Notes: a model not told the origin generated them from the letters alone. A DNA stretch of 64,000 nucleotides from Sediminicola sp035798135 (GCA_035798135.1 JAPFBR010000004.1:124001-188000), one strand, 5' to 3'; counted from the stretch's first letter, positions 33,896 through 43,747 are shown. Numbers and translations: made by a program.

Positions 33896-36437
33896 AATTT
33901 TAAATGCCATTTTTTTACTCCTGCTGTTTTTCCCCTTGGCGACCAAGGCGCAAAACAGCAAGGTTGTTTCTATACCCCTCATAGAATATATCCAAACCTT
34001 GGAAGCCTCTTTTAATGTCAAGTTTTCCTACGTGGATGAAGATATCCAAGATTTATCGATCACCCCCATACTGAGTGACGATCTCTCGGTCATATTGACC
34101 GGTATCCAAAACCACACACAACTCCAGGTAAAGAAACTGAGTGACCGTTATTATACCTTGTACAAAAGCACCACAGTGGATATCTGTGCCCAAGTGCTCG
34201 ATAATTATGAAGCAAACACCATCCCAGGGGCCACCATTGAAGTTTTGGGAAGCAGTATTGCTTTGGTCACCAATTTTGAAGGTTCCTTTGCTTTGGAGAA
34301 TATTCCTAGACAAGCAATCATACGGATACGTTACTTAGGGTATAAAACAAGATATATTAGGGCTGAGGAATTGGTAAACCCTTCCCCCTGCCAACAAGTA
34401 TTACTGGTGCCTAATTATGAGGAATTGGACGAGGTAATCCTATTTAAGCTAATGACTACGGGACTAAGTCAACAAAGGGATGGAAGCATACTTTTGACCA
34501 TAGACGATTTTGGGATTTTACCTGGACTCATAGAACCCGATGTCCTACAAACCGTCCAGGCACTGCCGGGCATTAAAAGCATTGATGAAACCGTCTCGGA
34601 CATCAATGTAAGGGGTGGCACCAATGATCAGAACCTCATCTTATGGGACGGTATAAAAATGTACCAATCCGGGCACTTTTTCGGGTTGATATCGGCCTTT
34701 AACCCCTATCTGACCGACAAGGTGACCATCATTAAAAACGGTACGAGCGCCCAATATGGGGATGGGGTCAGTAGTATCATCAATATGGAATCCCAGAATA
34801 ACATCCATGATTCATTTTTTGGAGGGGCAGGCTTTAACCTTATCAGCGGTGATGTCTATGCCCATGTACCTCTTAGCACAAAACTGGCGTTCCAATTTTC
34901 TGCCAGACGTTCGGTAACCGACTTTTTTAACACCCCAACCTATAACCGCTTTTTTGACAAAGCTTTTCAAGACTCTAAAATTAAGGATAACAACTCCCAA
35001 GCTACAGATGCGGAGATCATAAGAGAAGAGGACTTTTATTTTTACGATATTTCGGGCAAATTACTTTATGATCTCAATGACGATCAAAAGGTACGACTGA
35101 GCTTTATCAATATCAAAAACGATCTTGCATATACAGAAACGGCAAAGGACAGCTCACAATCCTCACAAAGCGGCCTTGATCAAAACAATTTTTCCTTTGG
35201 CGGTAATCTTGAAAGTACTTGGACTTCAAATTTTTCCACCAATCTAAATATGTACTATACCAGATATAATTTAGATGCCAGAAATAGTACAGATAATGGC
35301 AACCAGCAACTGTTCCAAAACAATCAGGTCTTGGAGACAGCGGTAAAACTGAATACCCAATATGAGTTTTCCAATACGCTAAGCTTGCTCAATGGATATG
35401 CGTTTACAGAAGTTGGCATCATCAACTTTACCAATGTGACCCAACCGGCCTTTAAAAGCAACATCAAAGGTGTTCTCAGGCAGCATTCGGTATTCTCGGA
35501 GCTCAATTATACCTCTTTGGACAAAAAATTAAATGGTAGGATAGGAGCTCGACTTAATTATTTGGAAAACTTGGAAACCTTTAAGGAGTGGATCTTGGAA
35601 CCTCGGTTGAGCCTAGCTTATAAATTTACCAAACATTTTAATGGGGAACTCTTGGGGGAGTTTAAAAATCAATCAACGAATCAGATCATCGATCTGGAAC
35701 AAAATTTTTTGGGTATTGAAAAACACAGATGGATTTTATCCGACAACGATGAATTGCCCATTACCAAAAGTAAGCAAGGCTCCATTGGATTTAATTACGA
35801 TAATAAAAGTTGGTATTTGGGGCTTCAAGGTTTTTATAAGGAGGTAAATGGCATCAGTACCTCCACCCAAGGTTTTCAGAACCAAAACCAATTTAACGGG
35901 GAGATAGGAAAATATGATGTTAAGGGAATCGAATTTTTGATCAATAAAAAAACCAACACCTTTAGCACTTGGTTGAGCTATGCCTACAACCTGAACAACT
36001 ACACCTTTGAGGACATCACTCCAAAAACATTCCCCAACAACTTGGACATAAGGCACACCATAACCTTCGCGGGCACCTATTCCTACGAAGGCCTGAAATT
36101 GGGTCTTGGTCTGAATTACAGGACGGGAAAGCCTTATACGGAACCACAGGAAGGGGACAACGCCGTTGACCGGACCTCCTTCCCCAACACAATCAATTAC
36201 CAAGAAAACAACAGCAGTAGGTTACCACACTACTTAAGAGCAGATGCTTCCGTCATCTATGATTTTGAAATGGGGAATAGGGTAAAGGCATCGGTAGGTG
36301 CTTCCATACTCAACCTCTTAAACAAAAGAAATGTATTGAACACCTATTACAGGTTAAACGACGATAACCAAATACAAACTATAGAAAGTGTTTCCTTGGG
36401 CATCACCCCAAATGTTAGCTTTAGGCTGAGTTTTTAA
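33876..36437 (+). CDS. TonB-dependent receptor with N-terminal STN signalling domain
   Basis: The start at 33876 gives 853 residues; an ATG at 33855 is also in frame. The signal peptide ends ATKAQ. The STN domain (about residues 27-95) contains IPLIEYIQTLEASFNVKFSYVD. A carboxypeptidase-like repeat follows (DNYEANTIPGATIEVLGSSIALVTNFEGSF). The plug has VLQTVQALPGIKSIDETVSDINVRGGTNDQNLILWDG, and then the 22-strand barrel ends FRLSF. There is no SusD-like partner gene, so it resembles a FecA-type signalling receptor for a small ligand rather than a glycan SusC. Its tail overlaps the convergent peptidase by 17 bp. Confidence 0.93.
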   Translation: MLKKHHKILNAIFLLLLFFPLATKAQNSKVVSIPLIEYIQTLEASFNVKFSYVDEDIQDLSITPILSDDLSVILTGIQNHTQLQVKKLSDRYYTLYKSTTVDICAQVLDNYEANTIPGATIEVLGSSIALVTNFEGSFALENIPRQAIIRIRYLGYKTRYIRAEELVNPSPCQQVLLVPNYEELDEVILFKLMTTGLSQQRDGSILLTIDDFGILPGLIEPDVLQTVQALPGIKSIDETVSDINVRGGTNDQNLILWDGIKMYQSGHFFGLISAFNPYLTDKVTIIKNGTSAQYGDGVSSIINMESQNNIHDSFFGGAGFNLISGDVYAHVPLSTKLAFQFSARRSVTDFFNTPTYNRFFDKAFQDSKIKDNNSQATDAEIIREEDFYFYDISGKLLYDLNDDQKVRLSFINIKNDLAYTETAKDSSQSSQSGLDQNNFSFGGNLESTWTSNFSTNLNMYYTRYNLDARNSTDNGNQQLFQNNQVLETAVKLNTQYEFSNTLSLLNGYAFTEVGIINFTNVTQPAFKSNIKGVLRQHSVFSELNYTSLDKKLNGRIGARLNYLENLETFKEWILEPRLSLAYKFTKHFNGELLGEFKNQSTNQIIDLEQNFLGIEKHRWILSDNDELPITKSKQGSIGFNYDNKSWYLGLQGFYKEVNGISTSTQGFQNQNQFNGEIGKYDVKGIEFLINKKTNTFSTWLSYAYNLNNYTFEDITPKTFPNNLDIRHTITFAGTYSYEGLKLGLGLNYRTGKPYTEPQEGDNAVDRTSFPNTINYQENNSSRLPHYLRADASVIYDFEMGNRVKASVGASILNLLNKRNVLNTYYRLNDDNQIQTIESVSLGITPNVSFRLSF

Positions 36438-37236
36438 TTCTTGCTATTGGCCGCTGAAAATCAAAATTCAACATTTGCCCTATAATGCCGTACAGTTCCG
36501 GAAATTCATTTTGGAAAATGGAGGGAGTCTCCACATAATTCTCAACGGCAACGGCAAAAAATTCATGTATATTTTCCATCCCGTATTCCCTGAAATAGGC
36601 TGTGCTCTTCAATTGGGCCAAAAAATGGACATCCAAATGTAGTTGTTGTATTTTTTTTAGTCCCAATGTAAATATTTGTGCCTCCCTATTGCGTTTGGTA
36701 AGTGCATTGAAACTTAAAGCATGGGCAAATTCATGTAGACCCAGGTTTAAATTATCATCCAAGGAATCAAACCCTGCCCTAAAGTGTTCGGCGGATAGCA
36801 CCAATGTTTTAAGTCTTGGATTGTACTCTCCGATATGACTTTGCCTGTTTATTCTAGAAAAGTAATGGGTAGGATAGATTATGATCCGATCTATAGAGGA
36901 AATCATATAATCCTTGACTCCCATTGTAAGCATGATAGCAGTGGCACAAATCAACAAGACCATCTGTTCCTGTTGTGGTACCAAACCATGAAACATAAAT
37001 TGTTTTTTGCTCCTAAAACGAATCAAACGCAGCTCAAACTTTTGTTTTTGCAGGGTAGAAAACCTAGTGTATACAGGAAAGTTATCAATAATAAGCTGCT
37101 TTTCCTGAGGCATTAACCGTTTTAGCTTTACAAGTGGGTTAATATGGTACAATCCCAAGGCGTAATAGAGAATATACAAGAAATAGCCCAAAATATAGGT
37201 TACTAACAAAAGGACTGCAATTTCAGGTAAGCTCAT
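36421..37236 (-). CDS. MtfA-like zinc-dependent peptidase (M90 family)
   Basis: The 271-residue protein has an N-terminal membrane helix (LPEIAVLLLVTYILGYFLYILYYALGL). A metallopeptidase domain follows with HEFAH, H168 to H172, as the zinc-binding pair and E169 as the base. A conserved glutamate downstream in MENIHEFFAVAVENYVETP is the likely third ligand. MtfA-type peptidases (E. coli MtfA acts on Mlc in glucose regulation) are normally cytoplasmic, so the N-terminal anchor is a variation. It overlaps the TonB receptor by 17 bp at the 3' end and is transcribed alone. Confidence 0.87.
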   Translation of the reverse strand: MSLPEIAVLLLVTYILGYFLYILYYALGLYHINPLVKLKRLMPQEKQLIIDNFPVYTRFSTLQKQKFELRLIRFRSKKQFMFHGLVPQQEQMVLLICATAIMLTMGVKDYMISSIDRIIIYPTHYFSRINRQSHIGEYNPRLKTLVLSAEHFRAGFDSLDDNLNLGLHEFAHALSFNALTKRNREAQIFTLGLKKIQQLHLDVHFLAQLKSTAYFREYGMENIHEFFAVAVENYVETPSIFQNEFPELYGIIGQMLNFDFQRPIARIKNSA

Positions 37237-37294
37237 ACTCCAAACATACTAAATATTTGGGCAGGCTGATTATGTTCCCAACCAAAAAACTAGC

Positions 37295-39085
37295 CTACAT
37301 TCTTTCCGGAACTTCAATCCCCAATAACTTAAAAGCCGCTTGAATCACATCCCCCACTTTCTTGGCCAATTGTACTCGAAGCATTTTCTTTTGGCCATCT
37401 TCTTCTCCCAATATTGAAACATTTTGATAGAACGAATTAAATTCCCTTACCAGATCGTAGGTATAATTGGCAATAAGTGCCGGACTAAAATTTGTGGCCG
37501 CCAATTGGATGGTATCAGGAAACAACTGCAGTTGTTTTAATAATTCCTTTTCCTTCTCGTGAAGTTCTATTTGGGAAGTTTCCACGGCACCAGAAATGGA
37601 CACATTGGTATCCACAGCCTTTCTTAAGATAGATTGTATCCTTGCATAGGTATATTGAATAAACGGACCCGTATTGCCCTGAAAATCGACCGATTCCTCT
37701 GGATTGAAGAGAATACGTTTTTTGGGGTCGACCTTTAGTATATAATATTTTAAAGCCCCCAAACCAATTATTTTATAGAGTTCCTGTTTTTCTGCTTCGG
37801 AATAATCCTCCAATTTCCCCAATTCTTCGGAGATTTCCGCTGCCGTTCTGGTCATATCCTCCATTAGATCATCGGCATCCACAACTGTTCCTTCCCTACT
37901 TTTCATTTTACCACTTGGTAGGTCTACCATCCCATAGCTTAAGTGGAACAGATTTTCTGCCCAATCGAACCCCAATTTCTTTAAGATAAGAAAGAGCACC
38001 TTAAAATGGTAATCCTGTTCGTTCCCAACGATATAGACCATGCCTTTGACATCAGGGTTATCCTTTACCCGATGAATGGCTGTTCCTATATCCTGTGTCA
38101 TATATACCGCAGTACCATCAGACCGCAATACTATTTTTTCGTCCAACCCCTCATCGGTAAGATCTATCCAAACACTGCTATCCTCTTTTCTGTAAAACAC
38201 TCCTTTTTTAAGTCCATCCGCAACCACATCCTTCCCCAAAAGATAGGTGTCACTTTCATAATAATATTGATCAAAATCGACTCCCAAATTTGCATAGGTG
38301 ACCTCAAAACCGCTATAGACCCATTGGTTCATGGTTTTCCATAGGTTTACGACCTCCTCGTCCCCAGATTCCCATTTCCGAAGCATTTCCTGGGCATCCA
38401 AAAGTATCGGGGCTTCTTTTTCTGCCACCTTCTTATCCATACCCTCGGCAATCATGGCTGCAACTTCCTCTTTATAGGCTTTATCAAAAGCAACATAATA
38501 ATTACCTACCAATTTATCTCCCTTTAATAGGGTGTTTTCTGGGGTTTCACCATGACCAAAACGTTGCCAGGCCAACATACTCTTACAAATATGGATGCCC
38601 CTATCGTTGATAATTTGGGTTTTGTATACTTTTTTTCCAGAAGCCTTAATTATTTCAGCAACCGAATACCCCAATAAGTTATTTCTAATGTGTCCTAAAT
38701 GCAAGGGTTTGTTGGTATTGGGAGACGAGTATTCCACCATAACCGCATCGGCTTCTTTTTGGGTAACAATACCAAAGTTTTGGTCCTCCTTAATTTCATT
38801 GAAAAAATCGAGGTAATACCTATCGCTTATTGTAATGTTCAAAAATCCTTTAATCACATTAAAGTCTTCAACGGCTACAACAGTATCTTTTAAAAACTGA
38901 CCTACCTGCTCCCCTATTTGAACTGGATTTCCTTTGACCGTGCGCAACATTGGAAAAATAACAACTGTTATATCCCCTGCAAAATCTTTTCTGGTAGGTT
39001 GAAATTCCACCTCAGGCAGATTCGCTTTGTAAATAGATTTTACTGCTTCCTTTACCTGTAGTGTTAAGACTTCTTGAATGTTCAT
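37295..39085 (-). CDS. argS: arginine-tRNA ligase ArgS
   Basis: The start at 39085 gives 596 residues; a GTG one codon upstream is possible. The class I synthetase charges tRNA-Arg. The HIGH motif is HLGH in SSPNTNKPLHLGHIRNN, and the KMSKS equivalent is KMKSREG, as in ArgS. The N-terminal additional domain (about 1-100) and the C-terminal anticodon-binding helical domain, ending LLGIEVPERM, are present. Length is normal. It is not adjacent to other translation genes here. Confidence 0.97.
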   Translation of the reverse strand: MNIQEVLTLQVKEAVKSIYKANLPEVEFQPTRKDFAGDITVVIFPMLRTVKGNPVQIGEQVGQFLKDTVVAVEDFNVIKGFLNITISDRYYLDFFNEIKEDQNFGIVTQKEADAVMVEYSSPNTNKPLHLGHIRNNLLGYSVAEIIKASGKKVYKTQIINDRGIHICKSMLAWQRFGHGETPENTLLKGDKLVGNYYVAFDKAYKEEVAAMIAEGMDKKVAEKEAPILLDAQEMLRKWESGDEEVVNLWKTMNQWVYSGFEVTYANLGVDFDQYYYESDTYLLGKDVVADGLKKGVFYRKEDSSVWIDLTDEGLDEKIVLRSDGTAVYMTQDIGTAIHRVKDNPDVKGMVYIVGNEQDYHFKVLFLILKKLGFDWAENLFHLSYGMVDLPSGKMKSREGTVVDADDLMEDMTRTAAEISEELGKLEDYSEAEKQELYKIIGLGALKYYILKVDPKKRILFNPEESVDFQGNTGPFIQYTYARIQSILRKAVDTNVSISGAVETSQIELHEKEKELLKQLQLFPDTIQLAATNFSPALIANYTYDLVREFNSFYQNVSILGEEDGQKKMLRVQLAKKVGDVIQAAFKLLGIEVPERM

Positions 39086-39235
39086 CACATCTTTGCTTTT
39101 AAAGCTGCAAAACTAAGCATTTTTATTCTTTCCAGCTGATTATAACATGAACCAAGCCCTTATAATTGAAGATTTCCTTAACTTTAGGAGTACCTATAAA
39201 ACGCAACATTAAAATAAACCATTGCTACAATTACC

Positions 39236-39661
39236 ATGCTCGTAAACGTATCGTACAACAACAAAGAAACCACAAGAAAGGTTGATGCAGAGGTTGGCAA
39301 ACCCTTCACCTTAAAAGAGCGGTTCGCCTTGAACGGAATTGGATCTCCAAAATTATTTATTACCCAGTCCAGTATGGGGATTAGAGACCTCTTAATATTG
39401 GACAACAATTTGGACAGCTGCAATATAGAAATGAGGCCTAAGGGAATAATTGTCAGGTTCCGTTCTATATTGGAAACCTTTGCCTTGGTTATACCCTATT
39501 ACAAACTCTCCATTTACAAGGGGGATTTTGCTGTGTATTCCATTTACAAGGATCATTATTTTATAAAAGTTAGATCGGATACCAAAGCCATTCAAAAATA
39601 CTTCCGTAAAATTCTGGATTATAAAGCTGACAATGCCCCTACCTCGATTGAAGATCTCTAA
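39236..39661 (+). CDS. hypothetical protein of 141 residues
   Basis: I do not recognise a family. The protein lacks signal peptides and membrane helices, with a mixed alpha/beta pattern: MLVNVSYNNKETTRK, an ALNGIGSPKLFITQSSMG segment, a strand pair (ALVIPYYKLSIYKGDFAVYSIYKDHYFIKV), and a C-terminal helix. It may be a conserved flavobacterial cytoplasmic protein. Frame and codon use look coding. It lies 150 bp from argS (divergent) and 63 bp before the SDR gene. Confidence 0.65.
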   Translation: MLVNVSYNNKETTRKVDAEVGKPFTLKERFALNGIGSPKLFITQSSMGIRDLLILDNNLDSCNIEMRPKGIIVRFRSILETFALVIPYYKLSIYKGDFAVYSIYKDHYFIKVRSDTKAIQKYFRKILDYKADNAPTSIEDL

Positions 39662-39724
39662 ACCCTTACTAACATCCCCAATGTAAGGAGCAGCACTAAC
39701 AAGGAGGTATCCACTAATTATAAG

Positions 39725-41155
39725 ATGACTATGAAGATTTTACTTACAGGCGCCAATGGTTATATAGGGATGAGATTGTTACCACAACTCCTGGACCAAG
39801 GCCATGAAGTGGTGTGTGCCGTACGCGACAAAAAGCGGTTGTCCATAGATGCCGAAACACTATCAAAGATCAGTGTAGTGGAAGTTGATTTTTTGGATGA
39901 ATATCGACCTAATTTGGTGCCAACCGATTTAGATACGGCCTATTACCTCATCCATTCTATGAGTTCCTCGACCACCGATTTTGATGAAAAGGAAGCCATC
40001 TCTGCCAAAAGTTTCAATCGCTATATGAAGGACTCCATGGTGAAGCAGGTTATTTATTTGAGTGGGATAGTGAACGACAAAGATCTGTCCAAGCATCTGC
40101 GTTCCCGAAAAAATGTAGAAGACATTTTATACCAAGGCGGATATAACCTTACGGTTCTTAGGGCGGGAATCATCGTGGGCTCTGGAAGTTCTTCCTTTGA
40201 GATCATAAGGGACCTATGCGAAAAGCTTCCTTTGATGATTACCCCAAAATGGGTGTTGACCAAAACGCAGCCCATTGCCATCCGGGATGTTATTAATTTT
40301 TTGACCGGGGTCTTGGGAAATAAAAAGACCTATAATGATTCGTTCGATATAGGGGGTCCAGAAGTTCTCACTTATAAGGCAATGCTAAAGCAATATGCAA
40401 AGGTCAGGGGCATTAGGATAGCTATGTATACGGTACCCGTTATGACCCCAAAACTCTCCTCCTATTGGTTGTATTTTGTCACCTCTACTTCATATAAATT
40501 GGCCATGAATTTGGTTGATAGTATGAAAATGGAGGTTGTGGCAAAAGACGATCGCTTACAGCAACTATTGGGCATTACGCCCCATACCTACGTAGAGGCC
40601 ATTCAAATGGCATTTGTCAAAATTGAACAAAATTTGGTCGTCAGCAGTTGGAAAGATAGTATGGTCAGTGGCCGAATGAACAAAGATTTAAAAAAATTCA
40701 TTCAGGTTCCAAAATTCGGAGTACTCAAAGACGAGCAGCAATTAAAAGTAGACAATCCCGAAAAAGTATTGGAGAACATCTGGAAAATTGGCGGGGATAC
40801 GGGGTGGTATTATGCCAATTGGTTGTGGAAGATTAGGGGCCTACTGGACAAGATTACAGGGGGAGTAGGTTTGAGAAGGGGTCGCACCCATCCCGATAAG
40901 ATTTATGCAGGCGATTCCCTGGACTTTTGGCGCGTATTATTGGCAGATAAGAAAAATAAGAGACTCTTGTTATTTGCAGAAATGAAATTACCGGGAGAGG
41001 CCTGGTTGGAATTTAGAATTGATGAGCAAAATATCCTACACCAAACAGCAACATTCAGGCCACGAGGATTAAAAGGGCGTTTGTATTGGTATAGTATTGT
41101 ACCCTTTCATTTCTTTATATTTGGAGGTATGATCCGAAATATAGCCAAAACCTAA
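39725..41155 (+). CDS. SDR-family oxidoreductase with C-terminal DUF2867
   Basis: The 476-residue protein has an N-terminal atypical SDR/NmrA-like Rossmann domain (TGANGYIGMRLLPQLL) through about residue 300; YLSGI and VLRAGIIVGSGSSSFEI are typical. The C-terminal DUF2867 (about 315-470) includes GDTGWYYANWLWKIRGLLDKITGGVGLRRGR and LFAEMKLPGEAWLEFRI, ending in FHFFIFGGMI. This fusion is widespread in bacteria, with a suspected NAD(P)-binding lipid- or quinone-related role. Starts at 39725 or 39731 are both possible. Its stop is followed by the transporter frame without a standard start codon. Confidence 0.9.
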   Translation: MTMKILLTGANGYIGMRLLPQLLDQGHEVVCAVRDKKRLSIDAETLSKISVVEVDFLDEYRPNLVPTDLDTAYYLIHSMSSSTTDFDEKEAISAKSFNRYMKDSMVKQVIYLSGIVNDKDLSKHLRSRKNVEDILYQGGYNLTVLRAGIIVGSGSSSFEIIRDLCEKLPLMITPKWVLTKTQPIAIRDVINFLTGVLGNKKTYNDSFDIGGPEVLTYKAMLKQYAKVRGIRIAMYTVPVMTPKLSSYWLYFVTSTSYKLAMNLVDSMKMEVVAKDDRLQQLLGITPHTYVEAIQMAFVKIEQNLVVSSWKDSMVSGRMNKDLKKFIQVPKFGVLKDEQQLKVDNPEKVLENIWKIGGDTGWYYANWLWKIRGLLDKITGGVGLRRGRTHPDKIYAGDSLDFWRVLLADKKNKRLLLFAEMKLPGEAWLEFRIDEQNILHQTATFRPRGLKGRLYWYSIVPFHFFIFGGMIRNIAKT

Positions 41156-41337
41156 ATTACCGCCTTATCGCTATTCTAAAATATATCAGAAAAAATATAC
41201 TGCTTTCGGTATCTATCGGAATCATATTCCTACTTTCCATTATAGTATATGGATTCACCAAGGAATCCTATAATACTATTGAATCTACTTCCATTTGGGT
41301 ACGCAACTATTTTGGGTACTTTTATCTTTATCTGGGA
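41095..41337 (+). other. in-frame N-terminal extension of the BCCT gene lacking ATG/GTG/TTG
   Basis: The transporter reading frame is open from just after the TAG at 41092-41094 to the TTG at 41338. Its translation from about 41173 gives LKYIRKNILLSVSIGIIFLLSIIVYG, then NYFGYFYLYLGLA. These look like the first membrane helix and the start of helix 2 of BCCT carriers. No ATG, GTG or TTG occurs; candidate unusual starts are ATT at 41173, ATA at 41197 or CTG at 41200. Confidence 0.55.
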
Positions 41338-42672
41338 TTGGCATGCGTGTTGTTATTGATAGGTATTGCCCTTTCTCCCTTGGGCCAAATAAAATTGGGT
41401 AAAAAGAACCAAAAACCAGAACATTCCCTTTGGGCGTGGACAGCCATGCTCTACAGTGCCGGAATGGGTGCGGGAATTCTACTGAGGGCGGTGCAGGAAC
41501 CTGTGTTTATGCAACAAAACCCGCCTTACCTATCGTCCAATAGCCCTGAAATTTTAGCCTTGGAATTTACATTCTACCAATGGGGATTTACGGCTTGGGC
41601 ATTTTATGGACTATTTGCAATGGTCGTTGGTTACGCCCTTTTTGTGAAAAAGAAAAAGGTTTTGGTTAGTTCTACCATAAACGACACCATTACCTATAAA
41701 CCGGCCAGAATGGGTATAGATGTAATGACCATCATTACCACGGTATTTGGGCTAATTGCCGCCATAGGGCTAGGCACCACACAGATTACCGGTGGGCTAA
41801 CCCATGTTTTTGGAACAAATTTTGAAATTGCGACCACAATAGTTTTGGCCATAATCATTTCATGCATCGCATTTATTTCTGTCTGGATGGGTGTTAATAA
41901 AGGCATTAAACTTCTTTCAAAATTGAATATTATTATTACCATGGTTCTGTTGGTCTTCATTTTTGTGACCAGTGACATGGGGAATATACTATGGTCCTTT
42001 TCTCAAGCCACCCTGCACTATTTTATTGACTTTATCCCCATGAGTCTCGCCTTAGGATCCTACGATCCCGGGATAGAATTCTTGACGGATTGGACATTTT
42101 ACTACTGGGCCTTTTGGTTGGCCTGGGCCCCTTTTACAGGAATTTTTATAGCCCGTATATCCAAAGGCAGAACCTTACGACAATTGTTATTGGGGGTCCT
42201 TATCATTCCATCCTTAGGCACCTTCTTTTGGTTCTCGGTTTTTGGCAGCTCATCATTTCAACTCATTGAGGAATGGGGTATTTACCAAAATGAATTTGGC
42301 AATGTGTTCACCTCTATTTTTAAATTTTTCGAACATTATCCATTGGCAACCTTTTTAAACATGACCACTATTGTATTGTTGATCAGCTTTTTGGTTACCT
42401 CCGTAGATTCAGCTGTTTTTGTATTGAGCATGTTTAGTGATAAGGGCAAAAAGGATCCCAGTAAAATGCATCGTCTGCTCTGGTCAATTTTTATTCTTTT
42501 GGGCGCAATGGCCATCATTCTATTGGGCAATGCCAAACCGGAAATCGACGTGTTGATCGCTGTACAGAAATTACTGATCATCACCTCTTTGCCCTTTGCC
42601 TTTTTCATGGTGGCCATGACCATCATCTTCCTTAGGGAGCTTATAAAAGACAAAAAAGCCCCTCTTTCATAA
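41338..42672 (+). CDS. BCCT-family transporter (choline/betaine/carnitine type)
   Basis: From the TTG at 41338 the protein is 444 residues; adding the open upstream frame to 41173 gives 499, the normal BCCT length. Conserved elements are SAGMGAGILLRAVQEP, ALEFTFYQWGFTAWAFY, the Gly-rich segment AIGLGTTQITGGL, and TDWTFYYWAFWLAWAPFTGIFIARISKGRT with the Trp box that binds trimethylammonium compounds. Family members take up betaine, choline or carnitine with Na+ or H+. The N-terminal helix is missing if the TTG is used. It converges with ctlX. Confidence 0.88.
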   Translation: MACVLLLIGIALSPLGQIKLGKKNQKPEHSLWAWTAMLYSAGMGAGILLRAVQEPVFMQQNPPYLSSNSPEILALEFTFYQWGFTAWAFYGLFAMVVGYALFVKKKKVLVSSTINDTITYKPARMGIDVMTIITTVFGLIAAIGLGTTQITGGLTHVFGTNFEIATTIVLAIIISCIAFISVWMGVNKGIKLLSKLNIIITMVLLVFIFVTSDMGNILWSFSQATLHYFIDFIPMSLALGSYDPGIEFLTDWTFYYWAFWLAWAPFTGIFIARISKGRTLRQLLLGVLIIPSLGTFFWFSVFGSSSFQLIEEWGIYQNEFGNVFTSIFKFFEHYPLATFLNMTTIVLLISFLVTSVDSAVFVLSMFSDKGKKDPSKMHRLLWSIFILLGAMAIILLGNAKPEIDVLIAVQKLLIITSLPFAFFMVAMTIIFLRELIKDKKAPLS

Positions 42673-42688
42673 GTAAAAGAGAGGCTAT
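42655..42688 (-). terminator. ctlX terminator at the BCCT 3' end
   Basis: AGCCCCTCTTT and AAAGAGAGGCT form a near-perfect 11-bp stem (one mismatch) with an 8-nt loop. The minus strand continues with a U-tract (the A-run at 42652-42657). It overlaps the last codons of the convergent transporter. Confidence 0.65.
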
Positions 42689-42705
42689 TAATATGTAAGT
42701 AAAAT

Positions 42706-43638
42706 CTATTTTTTAGGAAGGAAAACTTCTGCCATCATACACCTAGCACTACCTCCTCCACAAGTTTCTATGGTTTCCAAAGAACTATGAATTATGGGAC
42801 AATGCTTTTCTATTGCCTTTATTTGTTCTGGTTTCAAACTATTGTAAGCCGTAGAGCTCATCACCAAATAGGCCTGGTCTCCCATTCCTTGCACCTGCAG
42901 CATATTTCCCGCAAATTGGTGCATTTGGGTCTCGGTAATAGCTATGATTTCCTTACCATCCTGTTTTAAATGATCCACAACATTTTTCTTTTCCTTCTTA
43001 TCATCGATGGTATCCAAACATATAACGGCAAAGGTATCCGCAACACACATCATAACATTGGTGTGGTAAATGGGCAAGCGCTTACCGCTAACGGATTGAT
43101 TGGCCGTAAATACCACTGGAGTATATTCAAAATCCTCACAGAATTCTATAAACAACTCTTCATCGGCACGGGCAGATAAGGCACAATAGGCCTTATGATA
43201 TTCCCGGTCCAAAATAATACTTCCCGTACCTTCCAAGAACAGTTGTTCGTCTTCCGCGGAGGTATAATCAACAATGTTCTCAATCAAAAAACCTTTTTCC
43301 TCCAGGGTTTCCAAAATATCCTCACGACGTTCATTTCTTCTATTTTCTGCAAACATGGGGTAGATCCCAACATTCCCATTCTCATGAAAAGAAACCCAAT
43401 TATTTGGAAAAATCGAATCTGGTGTATCCGGATCCAAAGTATCTTTTACAACCACAACATTTACGCCCTTCTCCCTTAAGATATTGACAAAGGTATCAAA
43501 TTCGTTTTGTGCCTTTATATTGATGTCCTGATTCATCATGTCCAAATTCCCTTGGAAATAATTATTGACGGCAGTTTGCTCATTCATACGAAAGCTGACT
43601 GGGCGAACCATTAAAATTGTATTTGTTGCTTGCTTCAT
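42706..43638 (-). CDS. ctlX: citrulline-utilisation hydrolase CtlX
   Basis: The 310-residue protein has the amidinotransferase/deiminase fold of CtlX. It begins with ILMVRPVSFRMNEQTAVNNYFQ, has PDSIFPNNWVSFHENG, LEGTGSIILDREYHKAYCALSARAD and YHTNVMMCVADTFAVICLD with the catalytic His region. It ends CGGGSARCMMAEVF with the nucleophile C300. CtlX of Francisella hydrolyses citrulline; here an equivalent guanidino or ureido substrate is inferred. It is followed by a terminator, and its upstream neighbour is a small membrane-protein gene on the other strand. Confidence 0.92.
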   Translation of the reverse strand: MKQATNTILMVRPVSFRMNEQTAVNNYFQGNLDMMNQDINIKAQNEFDTFVNILREKGVNVVVVKDTLDPDTPDSIFPNNWVSFHENGNVGIYPMFAENRRNERREDILETLEEKGFLIENIVDYTSAEDEQLFLEGTGSIILDREYHKAYCALSARADEELFIEFCEDFEYTPVVFTANQSVSGKRLPIYHTNVMMCVADTFAVICLDTIDDKKEKKNVVDHLKQDGKEIIAITETQMHQFAGNMLQVQGMGDQAYLVMSSTAYNSLKPEQIKAIEKHCPIIHSSLETIETCGGGSARCMMAEVFLPKK

Positions 43639-43747
43639 GACTTATGGGTACTATTGATTTTATAAAAAATTCTTATGCTATACTGATAAGCACAAAATTA
43701 GTTTATTAAATTGCCAATCTAAATGCTTAAAGGTTAAAACACACTTA

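Noticed and set aside
37241..37248. TATGTTTG upstream of the MtfA-like gene as a promoter
   Set aside because: It lies only 4 bp from the ATG and lacks a -33 TTG, so it would give almost no leader; more likely chance.
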